A DNA stretch of 24,068 nt from Chara braunii (taxonomy: Eukaryota > Streptophyta > Charophyceae > Charales > Characeae), in assembly GCA_003427395.1 (NCBI GenBank), contig BFEA01000087.1:2831759-2855826 (forward strand), given 5' to 3'. Positions within the stretch are counted from its first letter, which is position 1. The number at the start of each line of letters is the position of its first letter. The notes below the pieces were generated by a model that was not told the origin of the DNA, ran no database searches, and was given only the letters and a program-made list of their open reading frames with translations. Shown here piece by piece: positions 1 to 8,800 of this stretch. The position numbers and the translations under genes were made by a program.

Positions 1-535
1 CCCCCCCCCCGAAAAAAAAGGAGTCCAGCTTCTGAAACCATTTGTCGTTTCAAGAGTTTTGAGTGTGGTGCGAGACCCTGAAAACAGGAAGTTTTCCCTG
101 ATAACACATTTTCTATTCCTCTATTGCCGCCAAGGTTCCAACCATCCGAGCAAGCGTCATTTACGGTGGCACATGGGTCACACGTGGGTCACACATGCGT
201 TAGACATGTGTCACACGTCCATCGGACATGGATCACACGCGGTAGTACGAGAGAGATTCTGTGACACCTTCTGTCCTATCTATCTGCTAGTGGGACCACA
301 AATGGGGTCAGGTCACCCATGGGTGTCACACGGGTTAAAACTCTTTTCTGTGACACCTTCTATCTCAGCCATCTGCTAGTGGGACAGTCCCACAATTGGG
401 GGTTTAGCCTTGTTTTTTTTTGTGTTTTTGAAGCATTGGTTTCTTGTGTGTCCCGGGCCTTGCTATCCGATCTGAACATCTTACGGCTGCGCTATGGCTG
501 CGTTGAAAGAAAACATTTGAAAGTAGGATTAGTCC
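1..535. repeat. Degenerate tandem repeats upstream of the U6 copy
   Basis: No gene is recognisable. Two related units start at 259 and 348 (spacing 89 bp); both open with CTGTGACACCTTCT and end with TGCTAGTGGGAC (285-296 and 374-385). Between 168 and 330 there are several short ACATGG/TCACACG-type repeats. The second unit ends in a small palindrome, GTGGGACAGTCCCAC, at 379-393. The TGCTAGTGGGAC motif recurs as the end of the element inserted in the other U6 copy near 12180, so this stretch is probably debris of the same repeat family. The window opens with a run of ten C. Confidence 0.5.
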
Positions 536-680
536 TGCTAGTGGTCCATTGGAGCATCTGTTAACATTGGAACGATACAGAGAATGGAATGAATTCATTA
601 GCATGTCCCCTGCGCAAGGGTGGCCTACATAAATGGAGAAAAAATCCAAATTACTTATTTAAAAAAAAAAATTGCTAGTG
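536..680 (+). pseudogene. U6 snRNA retropseudogene with A-rich tail and TSD
   Basis: Positions 544-652 read as a diverged U6 snRNA: GTCC start, then CATTGGAACGATACAGAGAA, ATTAGCATG, CCCCTGCGCAAGG and a 3' end ATCCAAATT. It has about 12 extra bases after the ACAGAGAA box and many substitutions in the 5' stem-loop and 3' part. It lacks the usual T-run terminator; instead an A-rich tail (653-671) follows. The copy is bounded by a perfect 8-bp direct repeat, TGCTAGTG, at 536-543 and 673-680. An RNA copy with A tail and target-site duplication is the known signature of LINE-mobilised U6 pseudogenes. I see no TATA box at the expected distance upstream, so it is unlikely to be expressed. Confidence 0.8.
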
Positions 681-1056
681 AGATGTAGCCCCTGGCTTGA
701 GGTCAGCGATGATGGAAAGAGAAGAAAAAGTTGGCCTCGGGGGGGGGGGGTACCGCTTTTGGAGGATATGTTCTTATCACGTGCAAGGGTTGGCCTGCTG
801 CTGCTGATTTGTTGTAGAAAGGAAAACGGAGTGGGAAAGGTTTTTGCCCTTTCTGGAAAAAGGAAAACCGTGAGGGGGAGAAGTTTAGAAATGGGCAATG
901 CGCAACTGTATCTGGCGTGAAAATTGGACTGAATACCAAGTTGCCTTGCATGCAGTTAGAAGAGGAGAGTCTAGCATTAATAAACCTCGAGGACCCCACC
1001 GGCCAGCCATCATACATCATTGATTGGCTTTGGGCCCCTCTGGGCCCAGGCTAAGT

Positions 1057-1367
1057 TGGAACTTGTAGTGGGACTTGCTTGGGCCCAATTTTTGTTCCTC
1101 TAATGGGTAGTGTGAGATCGTAGAGCCCCCTATTTGTCCTAACCAGGAGCCAAGTCCCACTAGCAGCGAATCTGGACGTGTTACAGTCTTCATTCGTCTA
1201 ATGGGTAGTGTGAAATGGCAGAGCCTCCTATTTGTCCTAACCAAGGGGCAAATCCCACCTGCGGAGTTGTGTTTTCTGAACGCGTGAATCTGGACGTGTT
1301 TGTGGCCATGTGCATTCGAGGAAACTCTATGGGATTTCTTCACATCTTGATTATCACGTCCAGATTC
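1057..1367. repeat. Two-copy ~98-bp repeat and a 13-bp inverted repeat
   Basis: Two diverged units share TCTAATGGGTAGTGTGA (starting 1099 and 1197) and CTATTTGTCCTAACCA. The first contains GTCCCACTAGCA (1154-1165), the reverse complement of the TGCTAGTGGGAC motif seen elsewhere. GAATCTGGACGTG occurs at 1168 and 1286, and its exact reverse complement at 1355-1367 could close a stem with a loop of about 56 nt. No coding potential is evident. Confidence 0.5.
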
Positions 1368-1369
1368 AG

Positions 1370-2700
1370 TTTTGGAGGAAACTTTTAATCCTGTCTGCTA
1401 GTAGTGGAACTCAGCCCCAGGGCCATAAAGCCTGGCTCAAGTGGCTTAGACGTCATATTGATCTATCCAGCAAGAGAATCATTGGACCATGCTCCACTAC
1501 ATGCACAAAAGACCGAAAAAAAAAATAAAAAAATAAAAAATTGTGGTGGTGTATTCTTCCATGTTAGAGCGGAAGATTCATTCTCATTTTGTACAATTTG
1601 TTTGCATTTTGCAAATTTGGAGCGTTGTGGAGAGCGGCCCATTGATCTCACAGGGGAAGGGGATGGGAGATTGTATTTTAGGTGTATAGTGTGAGTGCGC
1701 GCCCTGAAAAGCTGAAGGTGGGTAATGGCGCTGCTAGCAGCTTTATATGCTTTGTGTATTCTCTCTTGTTTAGAGGGCAGAGGTGTTGAAATATCATCGT
1801 AGAATCGACTGGCCCTACGTAGGTGATTCGAAGTCGGGTCAGTATTTTGCTCATCTGCTGCCAGCGGAGTTTGTGAAGTCAGGTCTGTAGTTCAGCAGTG
1901 GAGGTGTGTATTGATTGAGCTAGGCCGGTTGGTGCGGCTTTATATGCCATGTTATAATCGACGTCGAAGGCACTGCGGCCACGTTGACAAAATAAACAAG
2001 TAGCGAAAAAGGGAAGAAGACACAAACAAGTAGCCTTTGACTTCGAAACAAGTACCACATGTTCTGAGTGAGTCCCAATGCATACGTTGATTTTGTTTGG
2101 TCTCGTTGCTTCGGCGAACCACTTGAGCCCCGATTGGGACGCTGGACCCGATTCCAGCAGGTGATGGTGTCCCCACCAATAACTGTAGCCTCCATGGATG
2201 GATCCGCCTGAGGTAGATGCTCTTATATGCTCTTATCACTACCTCAAGGGGTACCCTCCACCGAAGATTCGACCCAAAAAAAAAAAAGAAAAAAAAAAAG
2301 AAAGGGGAAGAAGACAAAAGCATTCGGAGGAATGGGATTGGAATGAGCTACCACCTTCGATCGACCAGCCGGGAGGATTGAAAGTAATAAGGAAAATAAC
2401 GTGGCGGTGCGAGCGGTAGCTATGCTTGCAGGGGTCCCCTCTATGAAGCCTTAGGAGCAGTGGTAGGTAGGTAATGAAAGGTGAAAAGGGAATTTGAGAG
2501 AAGAATGTAGTGTATTAGGTGGGGGTGGGGGGTGGGGGTGGGGGGTGGAGGCGGAATGGGCCCTTCCCGAGGTTGTGGCACAGCCATGTGCACCTTGCTG
2601 CCTGGATGTATGTCTTCGTTGCTTGATGGGGATCTTGGCTCAAATAAGCCAAACCCAAGAGCCATTCAATTTCTCAGTAGGATAAAAATCCGATCACGGT
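1370..2700. other. No recognisable gene
   Basis: I see no gene here. There are A-rich runs near 1516-1541 and 2277-2300, a G-rich block at 2520-2550, and loosely recurring TTATATGC strings (1742, 1941, 2222). All open frames are short and lack recognisable motifs. This is probably old repeat or intergenic DNA. Confidence 0.4.
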
Positions 2701-2707
2701 AAAAAGA

Positions 2708-2732
2708 CCCCCCCCCCCCCCCCCCCCCCCCC
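2708..2732. repeat. Poly-C tract (25 nt)
   Basis: An uninterrupted run of 25 C, preceded by GTAAAAAGA. Shorter G/C homopolymers occur at 741-750, 2865-2900 and 14614-14626. Such runs are prone to length error in assemblies. Confidence 0.9.
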
Positions 2733-3006
2733 ATCAAGTAAAGGGCCTGGGCCATGTAAAAGGGGGAGGCCTCCGTCGGAGATCATGCCAACTGCTTGGG
2801 GCACAAGTCTCTTTTATTTTCAGCAATGTCCTTCACACACTGAAACGAATTTTTTTTTTCTGTTGGGAGGGGGCGGGGGGGTGACGGAGGGGGGAGAGGG
2901 TAACTATTAACTAGGGTGCAGTCCCTTGAATACAACACATCCCCACCCCCACCCTGGGTTAATGTGGATTATCACTCACAGTGTAATCGTTAGGGGATTC
3001 TGCAGA

Positions 3007-3031
3007 CTGACGAGTCAGTGAAACTCTGACG
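3007..3031 (+). ncRNA. Hammerhead ribozyme remnant (stem I and cleavage site deleted)
   Basis: CTGACGA at 3007-3013 is followed by a stem II hairpin, GUCAG UGAAACU CUGAC (3014-3030). Compared with the GUCGG/CCGAC stem of sister copies, the fourth pair has changed from G-C to A-U on both sides, a compensatory change. The GAA that should follow is lost, and GCAGA lies directly before the core, so stem I and the cleavage site are missing. Not expected to cleave. Confidence 0.6.
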
Positions 3032-3128
3032 CCATAGCCCCTCGTTTGTTGTCCTCTTCTAACCCTCCCTCTCTGCCTACGGTTTACCGTAGGCAGTTTT
3101 GTTTGACTATATATATATATATATCCTC

Positions 3129-3160
3129 CTGATGAGTCGGTGAAACTCCGACGAAACAGT
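3129..3160 (+). ncRNA. 5'-truncated hammerhead ribozyme
   Basis: It contains CTGATGA (3129-3135), stem II GUCGG UGAAACU CCGAC (3136-3152), GAA (3153-3155) and the 3' strand of stem III, ACAGT (3156-3160). The 5' half is replaced by a (TA)n tract, leaving only CCTC of stem I, so no cleavage site remains. It forms one arm of the foldback with the minus-strand copy. Confidence 0.7.
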
Positions 3161-3324
3161 TTGTCACAGCCCCTCGTTTGTTGTCCTCTTCTCCTTCTCC
3201 CTCTCTGCCTACGGTTTACCGGCCAGTTCTATTTGACGATATATAGATATCGTCACAAACAGAATTGCCCCGTAAACTGTAGGCAGAGAGAGAGAAGAGG
3301 ACAACAAACGAGGGGCTGTGACAA

Positions 3325-3376
3325 ACAGTTTCGTCGGAGTTTCACCGACTCATCAGGAGGCTGAACCCTCAACAGT
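3325..3376 (-). ncRNA. Type III hammerhead ribozyme, nearly complete
   Basis: Read on the minus strand: stem III 5' strand ACUGU (3376-3372), cleavage nucleotide U (3371), stem I hairpin GAGG..CCUC (3370-3357), CUGAUGA (3356-3350), stem II GUCGG UGAAACU CCGAC (3349-3333), GAA (3332-3330), stem III 3' strand ACUGU (3329-3325). All conserved core nucleotides are present. Stem III has one U-U mismatch in five positions. Being open at stem III makes it type III. Activity is plausible but probably weakened, and the sequence also pairs with the opposing foldback copy. Confidence 0.8.
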
Positions 3377-3433
3377 CTGCAGAATCCCCTCACTGCTTAC
3401 ACTGTAAATGATAATCTACCTTAACCAAAATCA

Positions 3434-3539
3434 AAGTAGACTATCACTCACCCACACGAGATGGGAAACTCTACAGACTGTCGGTCCACACCCCATCACA
3501 AGCCAGCAATGGCTTGTGATGGGGTGTGAACCGACAGTC
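3434..3539 (+). repeat. HHR-flank copy followed by a long perfect-like hairpin
   Basis: GTAGACTATCACTCAC..GGGAAACTCTACAGACTGTC (from 3436) is a diverged copy of the terminal repeat that precedes the ribozymes. Where the ribozyme would be, a hairpin lies at 3476-3539: 29 positions per arm, 28 of them paired (one C/A mismatch), loop AGCAAT. Its stem starts with the same GACTGTC that forms stem III in the ribozyme copies. It could be a structural replacement of the ribozyme or a small-RNA-like precursor. Confidence 0.7.
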
Positions 3540-3544
3540 GAATC

Positions 3545-4260
3545 TATCTATCTATCGATATATATATATACATTGGGACAACTGCATCCAATTGTGCTCA
3601 CTGCTGCTCTACTTTTTTTTTTTTTTTTTGTGGGGTCTGCAGCCAATTGTGATATGACCTAAAGAAATCAAATTATCAATTATTCCGTTTGCACAACTTT
3701 GCATTCAAATTTCTCATCTCAAAGCATCGTTCCCCAATGAGGTGCAGCTCCCCACCAGTGGAACGGAGCCATCATGATGTGGACTATCAGCGCCCCCACC
3801 ATCCCCGCCGTCAATGTGTTAATTAAAAAAAAATGAAAAAGAACAAAAATAAGAACCCACTGAACTGACAGACAACCTGCGAGTCCTCGCGTGCCCCCGT
3901 GAGTGGTGTGATGCTTGGGTGTGAAGGGAATACTCGCACACACTCAGGCTTTCGGTAATGCATCTTACCCGAACTGTGGCCAGATTCTGTGTGTGTGGCC
4001 TAAGCAAGCTCGAATCTAGTGATCAGGAAGGGCGAAATGCGTGCACACACTGACACACACACACAGTCGTGCTTTTTTTTTTATGTAGTTGTGTTCAGCG
4101 AACATGAGAACACACATACATACTCGTCGTAGGTCTGGACCGACTGCCCGATAGGATTGCAGGGTTGGTGTGAGTGAAGTCGCCAAATTTTCTCTCATGG
4201 GTGGGTATCGCTAACTCTGGGCGATGTGGTGAGTGCTTCCTTATCCACCAGTCGAATGAA
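3545..4260. other. No gene; low-complexity and diverged repeat DNA
   Basis: It contains TCTA and TA repeats (3543-3570), a T run (3613-3630) and CA-rich segments. The stretch from about 4066 (CAGTCGTGC, T run, then GTTGTGTTCAGCG) is a diverged copy of 4334-4390 (CAGTCATGC, T run, then GTTGTGTATAGCG), so the ribozyme-linked repeat seems to be present here too, without a recognisable core. No coding potential is evident. Confidence 0.4.
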
Positions 4261-4276
4261 TCCTGGGCAGACTGTC

Positions 4277-4325
4277 TGTCCTGGTTCAACCTCCTGATGA
4301 GTTGGTGAAAGTCCGACGAAGCATT
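4277..4325 (+). ncRNA. Degenerate hammerhead ribozyme
   Basis: Core CTGATGA (4294-4300), stem II GUUGG UGAAAGU CCGAC (4301-4317, one G-U pair) and GAA (4318-4320) are intact. Stem I before it (4281-4293) keeps three inner pairs, including a U-A pair where the 17.9-kb copy has C-G, but loses the two outer pairs. Downstream GCAUU pairs only weakly with the putative stem III strand ending UGUC at 4280, and the usual A after GAA is G. Probably inactive. Confidence 0.6.
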
Positions 4326-4388
4326 CTCATACAGTCATGCTTTTTTTTTTTTTTTTTTTTTTCCCGTAAAGTTGTGTATAGCGGGCGT

Positions 4389-4390
<2 letters not shown>

Positions 4391-4425
<35 letters not shown>
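4391..4425. repeat. (CA)n microsatellite
   Basis: About 17 CA units, just downstream of a T run (4341-4363) that follows the degenerate ribozyme. Confidence 0.95.
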
Positions 4426-4428
<3 letters not shown>

Positions 4429-5003
4429 ATGTCACTTTTGTGTATGTATTTCTTTCTACTTTTCCCTGTTCTCCCTATTTTTTCTAAGTACTTTGTGGGC
4501 ATCTAAACAGTGTCAAACAGTCGGTTATTTGTCGTTTGGAGTGCCTCCAACACTATCAGGGGAGGCAGTCAGTTAGGGATGCTTGTGCTCCCTATGGGTG
4601 ATGTCGAGATTCGTCTGAGTGACTCCCTTGCTCAGCAGGTGGTGGGTGGGAACTAACAGTCTGCGCGGTTTACTTGTGTTGTGATAGGTGATGAACCGCT
4701 TTGCTCTGTGTTGAATGTGTAGACTGCGGCCTTGTCACAGGGCTGCCTTGCTGCCCATCCTGCTTGCTCCCCATGTCGTTCTTTGCAGCTTTGTGTGTTG
4801 CTGTGTAGTTTGGCTAGGTTCTTGGCGTTGCCTTGTGCTTTGCCGTGGAGTGGCCTTCCTCCTTCCTGCCCCTCTGGGTGCCTTGTCTTCCTGTGTGCTT
4901 CGCTTCTGAGCCGCATAGTTTTGGCGGTTTGGCAGTGTTGCCTTGTGTTTCCCTGTGTTGTTGCACTGTAGTTCCTTTCTGTTAGCTTGCATGTGGTCCT
5001 TCT

Positions 5004-5069
5004 CATGCAGTTAGCTTTGATGATCCATGCAGTTAGCTTTGATGATCCATGCAGTTAGCTTTGATGTGG
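5004..5069. repeat. 22-bp tandem repeat, three units
   Basis: CATGCAGTTAGCTTTGATG starts at 5004, 5026 and 5048. A diverged fourth copy appears near 5148 (ATGCAGTCGGCTATGATG). The surrounding DNA (4500-5330) has no recognisable gene. Confidence 0.85.
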
Positions 5070-5337
5070 TCCTCCTCAAAAGTAAAAAGGAAAATTGGAG
5101 ATGAATTCAATTTTGGAGGTGAACCAAAAATGATTTTGCCTAAACAAATGCAGTCGGCTATGATGTGCTCCTTCTCATGCTTGTGGTCGCTCCAGCAGCA
5201 TTGCCTGGTGCTTTGCGGAGTCGTTGCCTGCTGCTATGTTCCGCTTGTGGTGTTGTCTGCTGGCAGTCTGCTTTCAACAGGTGTCAAAGGGTTTATGACT
5301 CGAGTCATGACCCGAAGCATCAATTAAGGGATTCCGC

Positions 5338-5393
5338 AGATTGTCGAGGGTTCAGCGCCCTGACGAGTCCATGCAAGTCTGACGAAACAATCT
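5338..5393 (+). ncRNA. Type III hammerhead ribozyme with covarying stem III, weakened stems I and II
   Basis: Stem III is GAAUUGU-like 5' strand at 5338-5344 (A-G-A-U-U-G-U) pairing with ACAAUCU at 5387-5393, seven pairs. Cleavage nucleotide C is 5345. Stem I region is 5346-5359, core CUGACGA 5360-5366, stem II region 5367-5383, GAA 5384-5386. Relative to the 17.9-kb copy, stem III changes C-G to U-A on both strands, which argues for selection on structure. However stem I keeps only two of its four outer pairs and stem II only three, so present activity is doubtful. A 14-bp palindrome ATGACTCGAGTCAT lies just upstream (5296-5309). Confidence 0.7.
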
Positions 5394-6599
5394 TACGATC
5401 ATCAGGCTTTTTTTTTTTTTCATTTTTTTTTCCCGCTCTTCATTGTTTGCCTGTTGGCGGGTTTTGCTCTTGTACTTTGTCCTTGAAGTTTCCTTTCCCT
5501 ACCTGCTTTGTGCTGTGTGCCTGCCCACCCGCCTCCTCCTTGCCCGTCCACCGTTCCCTTGTGCACCCACCTTCCCCTCCCCCTTGCCCACCAGCCTATG
5601 TGTCTTGCAAGCGTCTCTCGTTCAGTGATCCGTTGTTGCCTCGCTGCCGTTTGCCTTGCTGTGTTTTGCTTTACTGCCTTTGCCTCACTGCCTTACCTTC
5701 CCTTGCTGCTAACTGGTCCGTTGGCTGTCCGTTGTCCGTTGTCCGTTGCCTTTCTGCTTTTTTTCTTTTTTTTCCCCCTTCTCCTTTGCATTTCTGCTTT
5801 GTGCTGCTGCTTTTGGCTTGTGGCCTAGCGCCCCTGGGCTCTAGTTTTTTTGTCTTAGTAGGATTGGTGAAAGAAAAATATGTGATATGCCAACTTCCGT
5901 GCCTGAAAGAGCTCCTGAAGCCCTGGTTTCTGGTACTCTTTTCTCTTCAATCTCTAACGCCTTTTGGGGTACCTTCTTTTCTTCGTCAAGCGGGTATTGC
6001 ATGGAATCAATGGCCGCCGAGGTCCTCCCACTTCAAAAGTATTGAGGTTTTCTCGGACTTTTCAAAAACATTTTCTTTACATAGAAATTACGCGCGCCTT
6101 AGCGAGCGCGCTAGGAATTTTGTTCGATAGTTGGGAACTCCAAAATTTGCGTTGAAGTGTCCTTTCTTGAACATGAGTCACGGTGTTCCCAAATCTGCCT
6201 CGGGAAACTCTGTGAATTTTCTCAAGAGATCTGAATAGGTGTAGGATTTTTGCGCGTCCAATTCCGCGCACATATGTTGCTTTTGAAATTTTCAGTTTTG
6301 CTACCTTTCTCCCGTCTTCTGTCTCCTCCTCCACGACCATAAATTCCACAAGTGCGTCGAAAATGCTTTGTGAACCTATCTGTCAACTTGGGGAAGTCGT
6401 GGCTAGATGATGTGGAGATCGGCAAGCCAAAAATTCCTGATGAGATGATTGTCGTTTTACAAGGCTGTGCGCCGGGTGGCTGCGACGCACTGCGGGATCC
6501 GGGCAAGTTGGTGTAGAAGCTAAGTTGGCGGGTTGACGATCGTTGTGGTGTGGAGGTCGGTACGTGGCAGTCGGGATCGCCAGTGCCCGAGTAAGGAAG

Positions 6600-6649
<50 letters not shown>

Positions 6650-6976
6650 TTGCATGACCCGGGGACATGATAAGAGAGTAGAAGGCTTGCGCACCTTGTT
6701 CTTCGTCGTCCTCCTATTTTGAAAGCGAATTTCATGGTGTCATTTTTTCTCAGATCTACTTTTGTGCTTGTAATTCTTTCCCTCTCCTTAGTCCCATTTT
6801 TCGGTCAAGCTATGGCTCCATCAACACTTTTCGTTCTTTGCTTCTCTCCCTTTCTCTCTTCTTTGCAGTGTTTTTCTTCATGGATGATTGAACGACCTGA
6901 CGACTTCCTTGCCCCTACCAGCTTCTGAGATCTCACCCCGCTCGTCTCTTTAAGCTCAATCAGATGTCGTGGGTAC
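5394..6976. other. T/C-rich DNA without a recognisable gene; (TG)n at 6600
   Basis: The plus strand is strongly pyrimidine-rich from 5410 to 5830, which keeps one frame open for long distances without protein-like composition (mostly F, L, P, C). From 5840 to 6350 composition is more balanced, with a GCGCGC inverted pair at 6092-6111, and a minus-strand frame of 90 codons (6077-6349) that I cannot assign. A (TG)n tract occupies 6600-6648. Confidence 0.4.
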
Positions 6977-7164
6977 GAGCATCATTGAATACAAGAGGTC
7001 AGCGAGCTCGAGTGGTTTTGTCTTTCTTTCCCTCTACTCCTCTACGCGCGTTGAATGAAAAGTGTTTATAGAGCATCATTGAATACAAGAGATCAGCGAT
7101 CTCGAGTGGTTTTGTCTTTCTTTCACTCTACTCCTCTACGCATGATGAATGAAAAGTGTTTATA
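6977..7164. repeat. 94-bp tandem duplication
   Basis: Two adjacent 94-bp units (6977-7070, 7071-7164) start GAGCATCATTGAATACAAGA and end AAAAGTGTTTATA. They differ at roughly eight positions. No coding role is apparent. Confidence 0.9.
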
Positions 7165-7547
7165 ATGATGATTGATGCATGCGCCAGCTTTTGCCCCTAC
7201 TTGTCTTTGATGCTCACAATTCGCTGATCGAACTCATTGGAGCACAAAAACAAGTCGGGAGAGAAGCGGTCCCTACATACATTGGCTGAACTGTTGTTTT
7301 CATAACAGGGACACCTTAAGATTTTGATGCGTATTGATTTTCCATGCATGATTCGTTATAGTTTCTCACTCTTCCGAATGAATGCTAAATAATTGCCTTT
7401 CTCTTTGATTGGATCGAATGACGGATTGCATGAGCTCACGTCTCTAGTTAGCGTATGCCATGTGGACTGATCAGGCGGGCCCGATTGGACGCCGACTTCC
7501 CGTACTTTGCGGCGCCCATTCCTGTATAAAGAAGTTGTTACGGAACC
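7165..7547. other. No gene; possible LTR-type fragment at the end
   Basis: Nothing gene-like is seen. The segment ends with TATAAAGAAGTTGTTACGGAACC, whose last 15 bases, GTTGTTACGGAACCT, recur at about 9413. TGTTACGGAACC resembles the start of many LTRs, but no matching partner LTR or coding domain is visible. Confidence 0.35.
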
Positions 7548-7659
7548 TTTTTTTTTTTTTTTTTTTTTTTTTTTNTTTTTTTTAACCGGGCCCAGTGGCC
7601 AAGGCTAATATTACCAATAATAAGATTGAGGCCGGGGTGCTCACAGTCTGCCCGGAATG
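7548..7659 (-). mobile_element. SINE-like retroposon 3' fragment (copy 1)
   Basis: On the minus strand: CCGGGCAGACTGTGAG, CACCCCGGCCTCAAT, then GCCTTGGCCACTGGGCCC, GGTT and an A tail (the plus-strand T run 7548-7583, containing one N at 7575). The same order occurs at 15766-15896 (+) and, lacking the last motif, at 23051-23147 (-). It inserted directly after TGTTACGGAACC. The A tail and conserved 3' end indicate LINE-type mobilisation. Confidence 0.7.
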
Positions 7660-8230
7660 AACATACGGAAACCTCAAATGATGACCATGATGGTACTAAT
7701 GACACTGATTAATGATGCTAATGAGAATGATGATTAAAAAATATGAAAAATTAAAGAAAAATATGCTATATCAGCTATTCTGGCCTCCTAATCCTAGAAC
7801 AACTCCCAACCCTCCCTATACCTGGACACTGTACCTCAAAGACAAAACCACCTAACTAATTGTCAACCATAGCTGATCTCTTCTTGCTTCATTGCAGCCC
7901 CCCCCGGTTCACCAGTAGACTGCCTTCCACCCTCAGCAAACCCCAGATCTCTCTACAAGGCCTCACGCTCCTGCTATTAGCAGGTTACAGGGCAACGCCC
8001 CAGCTCCGGCCAGCGTCGTTCTGGCATCGGCAAACCAAGGGCACAGAACAGAGCAACTCAGTTGAAATCAGTCCAGGTTCAATCATCTCTGAAGTCTTAT
8101 ATCCGAATGTGGAAGAATGCTAGATGCTGCCAAAACTTCAGATGATAACGGGAATGATTGTGATGATACGAAAAGCGACACGAAGCCTTGAAGAGGAAAC
8201 TCTACTAATAACAAAAAGTTATCGATAAAG
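7660..8230. other. No recognisable gene
   Basis: The left part is ATG/ATGA-rich (7670-7740) and grades into the (GAT)n region on the right. The frame at 7860-8123 has no recognisable motif. Confidence 0.35.
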
Positions 8231-8554
8231 ATAACGGTGATGATGATGATGATGCTGATGATAAAGATGATGAGGATGATGATGAAGATTAACCAATGAT
8301 GATACTCATGATAATGATTATGATGATATCAATAATGCTGCTGCTGCTACTGCTGTTGCTGCTGCTGTGCTGATGATGATGATGATAATGATGGTGATGA
8401 TGATGAAGATGAATATGATGATGACGCACCAATGAAGATGCTCATATTGATGATGATGATGATGATGATGATGATATGTCAGTTACGCTGACGATGATGA
8501 TAAAGATAATGATGATGCTGATGCTGGTGATGATGATACTAATGATGATGATAC

Positions 8555-8588
<34 letters not shown>

Positions 8589-8800
8589 GCTGATGATGAC
8601 TCACCAATAAGATGCACATAATGATGATGGTGATGTCAAAAATGCTGCTACTGCTGCTGATAATGCTGATACTGATGTTGCTGCTCCTCTCTGTCCTTTT
8701 GTTGCCCAGCACTCCCGCTGCCACGTTCTTTCCACCTCGATGCTGAACATGAAGATGATGGTGATGATGATGCTGTTGATGATGGCGACGATGATGACTA
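8231..8800. repeat. (GAT)n / (GCT)n triplet-rich satellite
   Basis: About 570 bp dominated by GATGAT with interspersed GCTGCT and GAA triplets. On the minus strand it reads poly-His, which is a by-product of the repeat. It is imperfect, so it is old. Confidence 0.9.

Larger units (their letters stand above)
2957..3426. mobile_element. Palindromic hammerhead-bearing element with ~53-bp terminal inverted repeats
   Basis: The outer ends 2957-3009 and 3373-3426 are inverted copies (GGTTAA..GATTATCA..ACAGTGTAA..GGGGATTCTGCAGACTG), with about seven mismatches and one indel. Inside are three copies of one module: + at about 3007-3108, + at 3125-3242, and - at 3247-3361. The module is HHR core, then CAGCCCCTCGTTTGTTGTCC, a pyrimidine tract and CTGCCTACGG. 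The last two copies face each other with a 4-nt centre (ATAG, 3243-3246), making a near-perfect foldback with arms of about 115 bp. A (TA)n tract at 3107-3124 separates the first two copies. A 10-bp hairpin, CTGCCTACGG/CCGTAGGCAG, lies near 3074-3096. No protein is encoded. It looks like a non-autonomous mobile element; the class is unknown. Confidence 0.75.

Noticed and set aside
5165-6130. Open frame of 321 codons on the plus strand
   Set aside because: The strand is strongly T/C-rich, which removes stops; the translation is low-complexity F/L/P/C with no domain.
6077-6349. 90-codon minus-strand frame with fairly balanced composition
   Set aside because: No recognisable domain, no intron or start context support; left unassigned.
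8539-8724. Histidine-rich minus-strand frame
   Set aside because: It is simply the (GAT)n repeat read as CAT/CAC codons.
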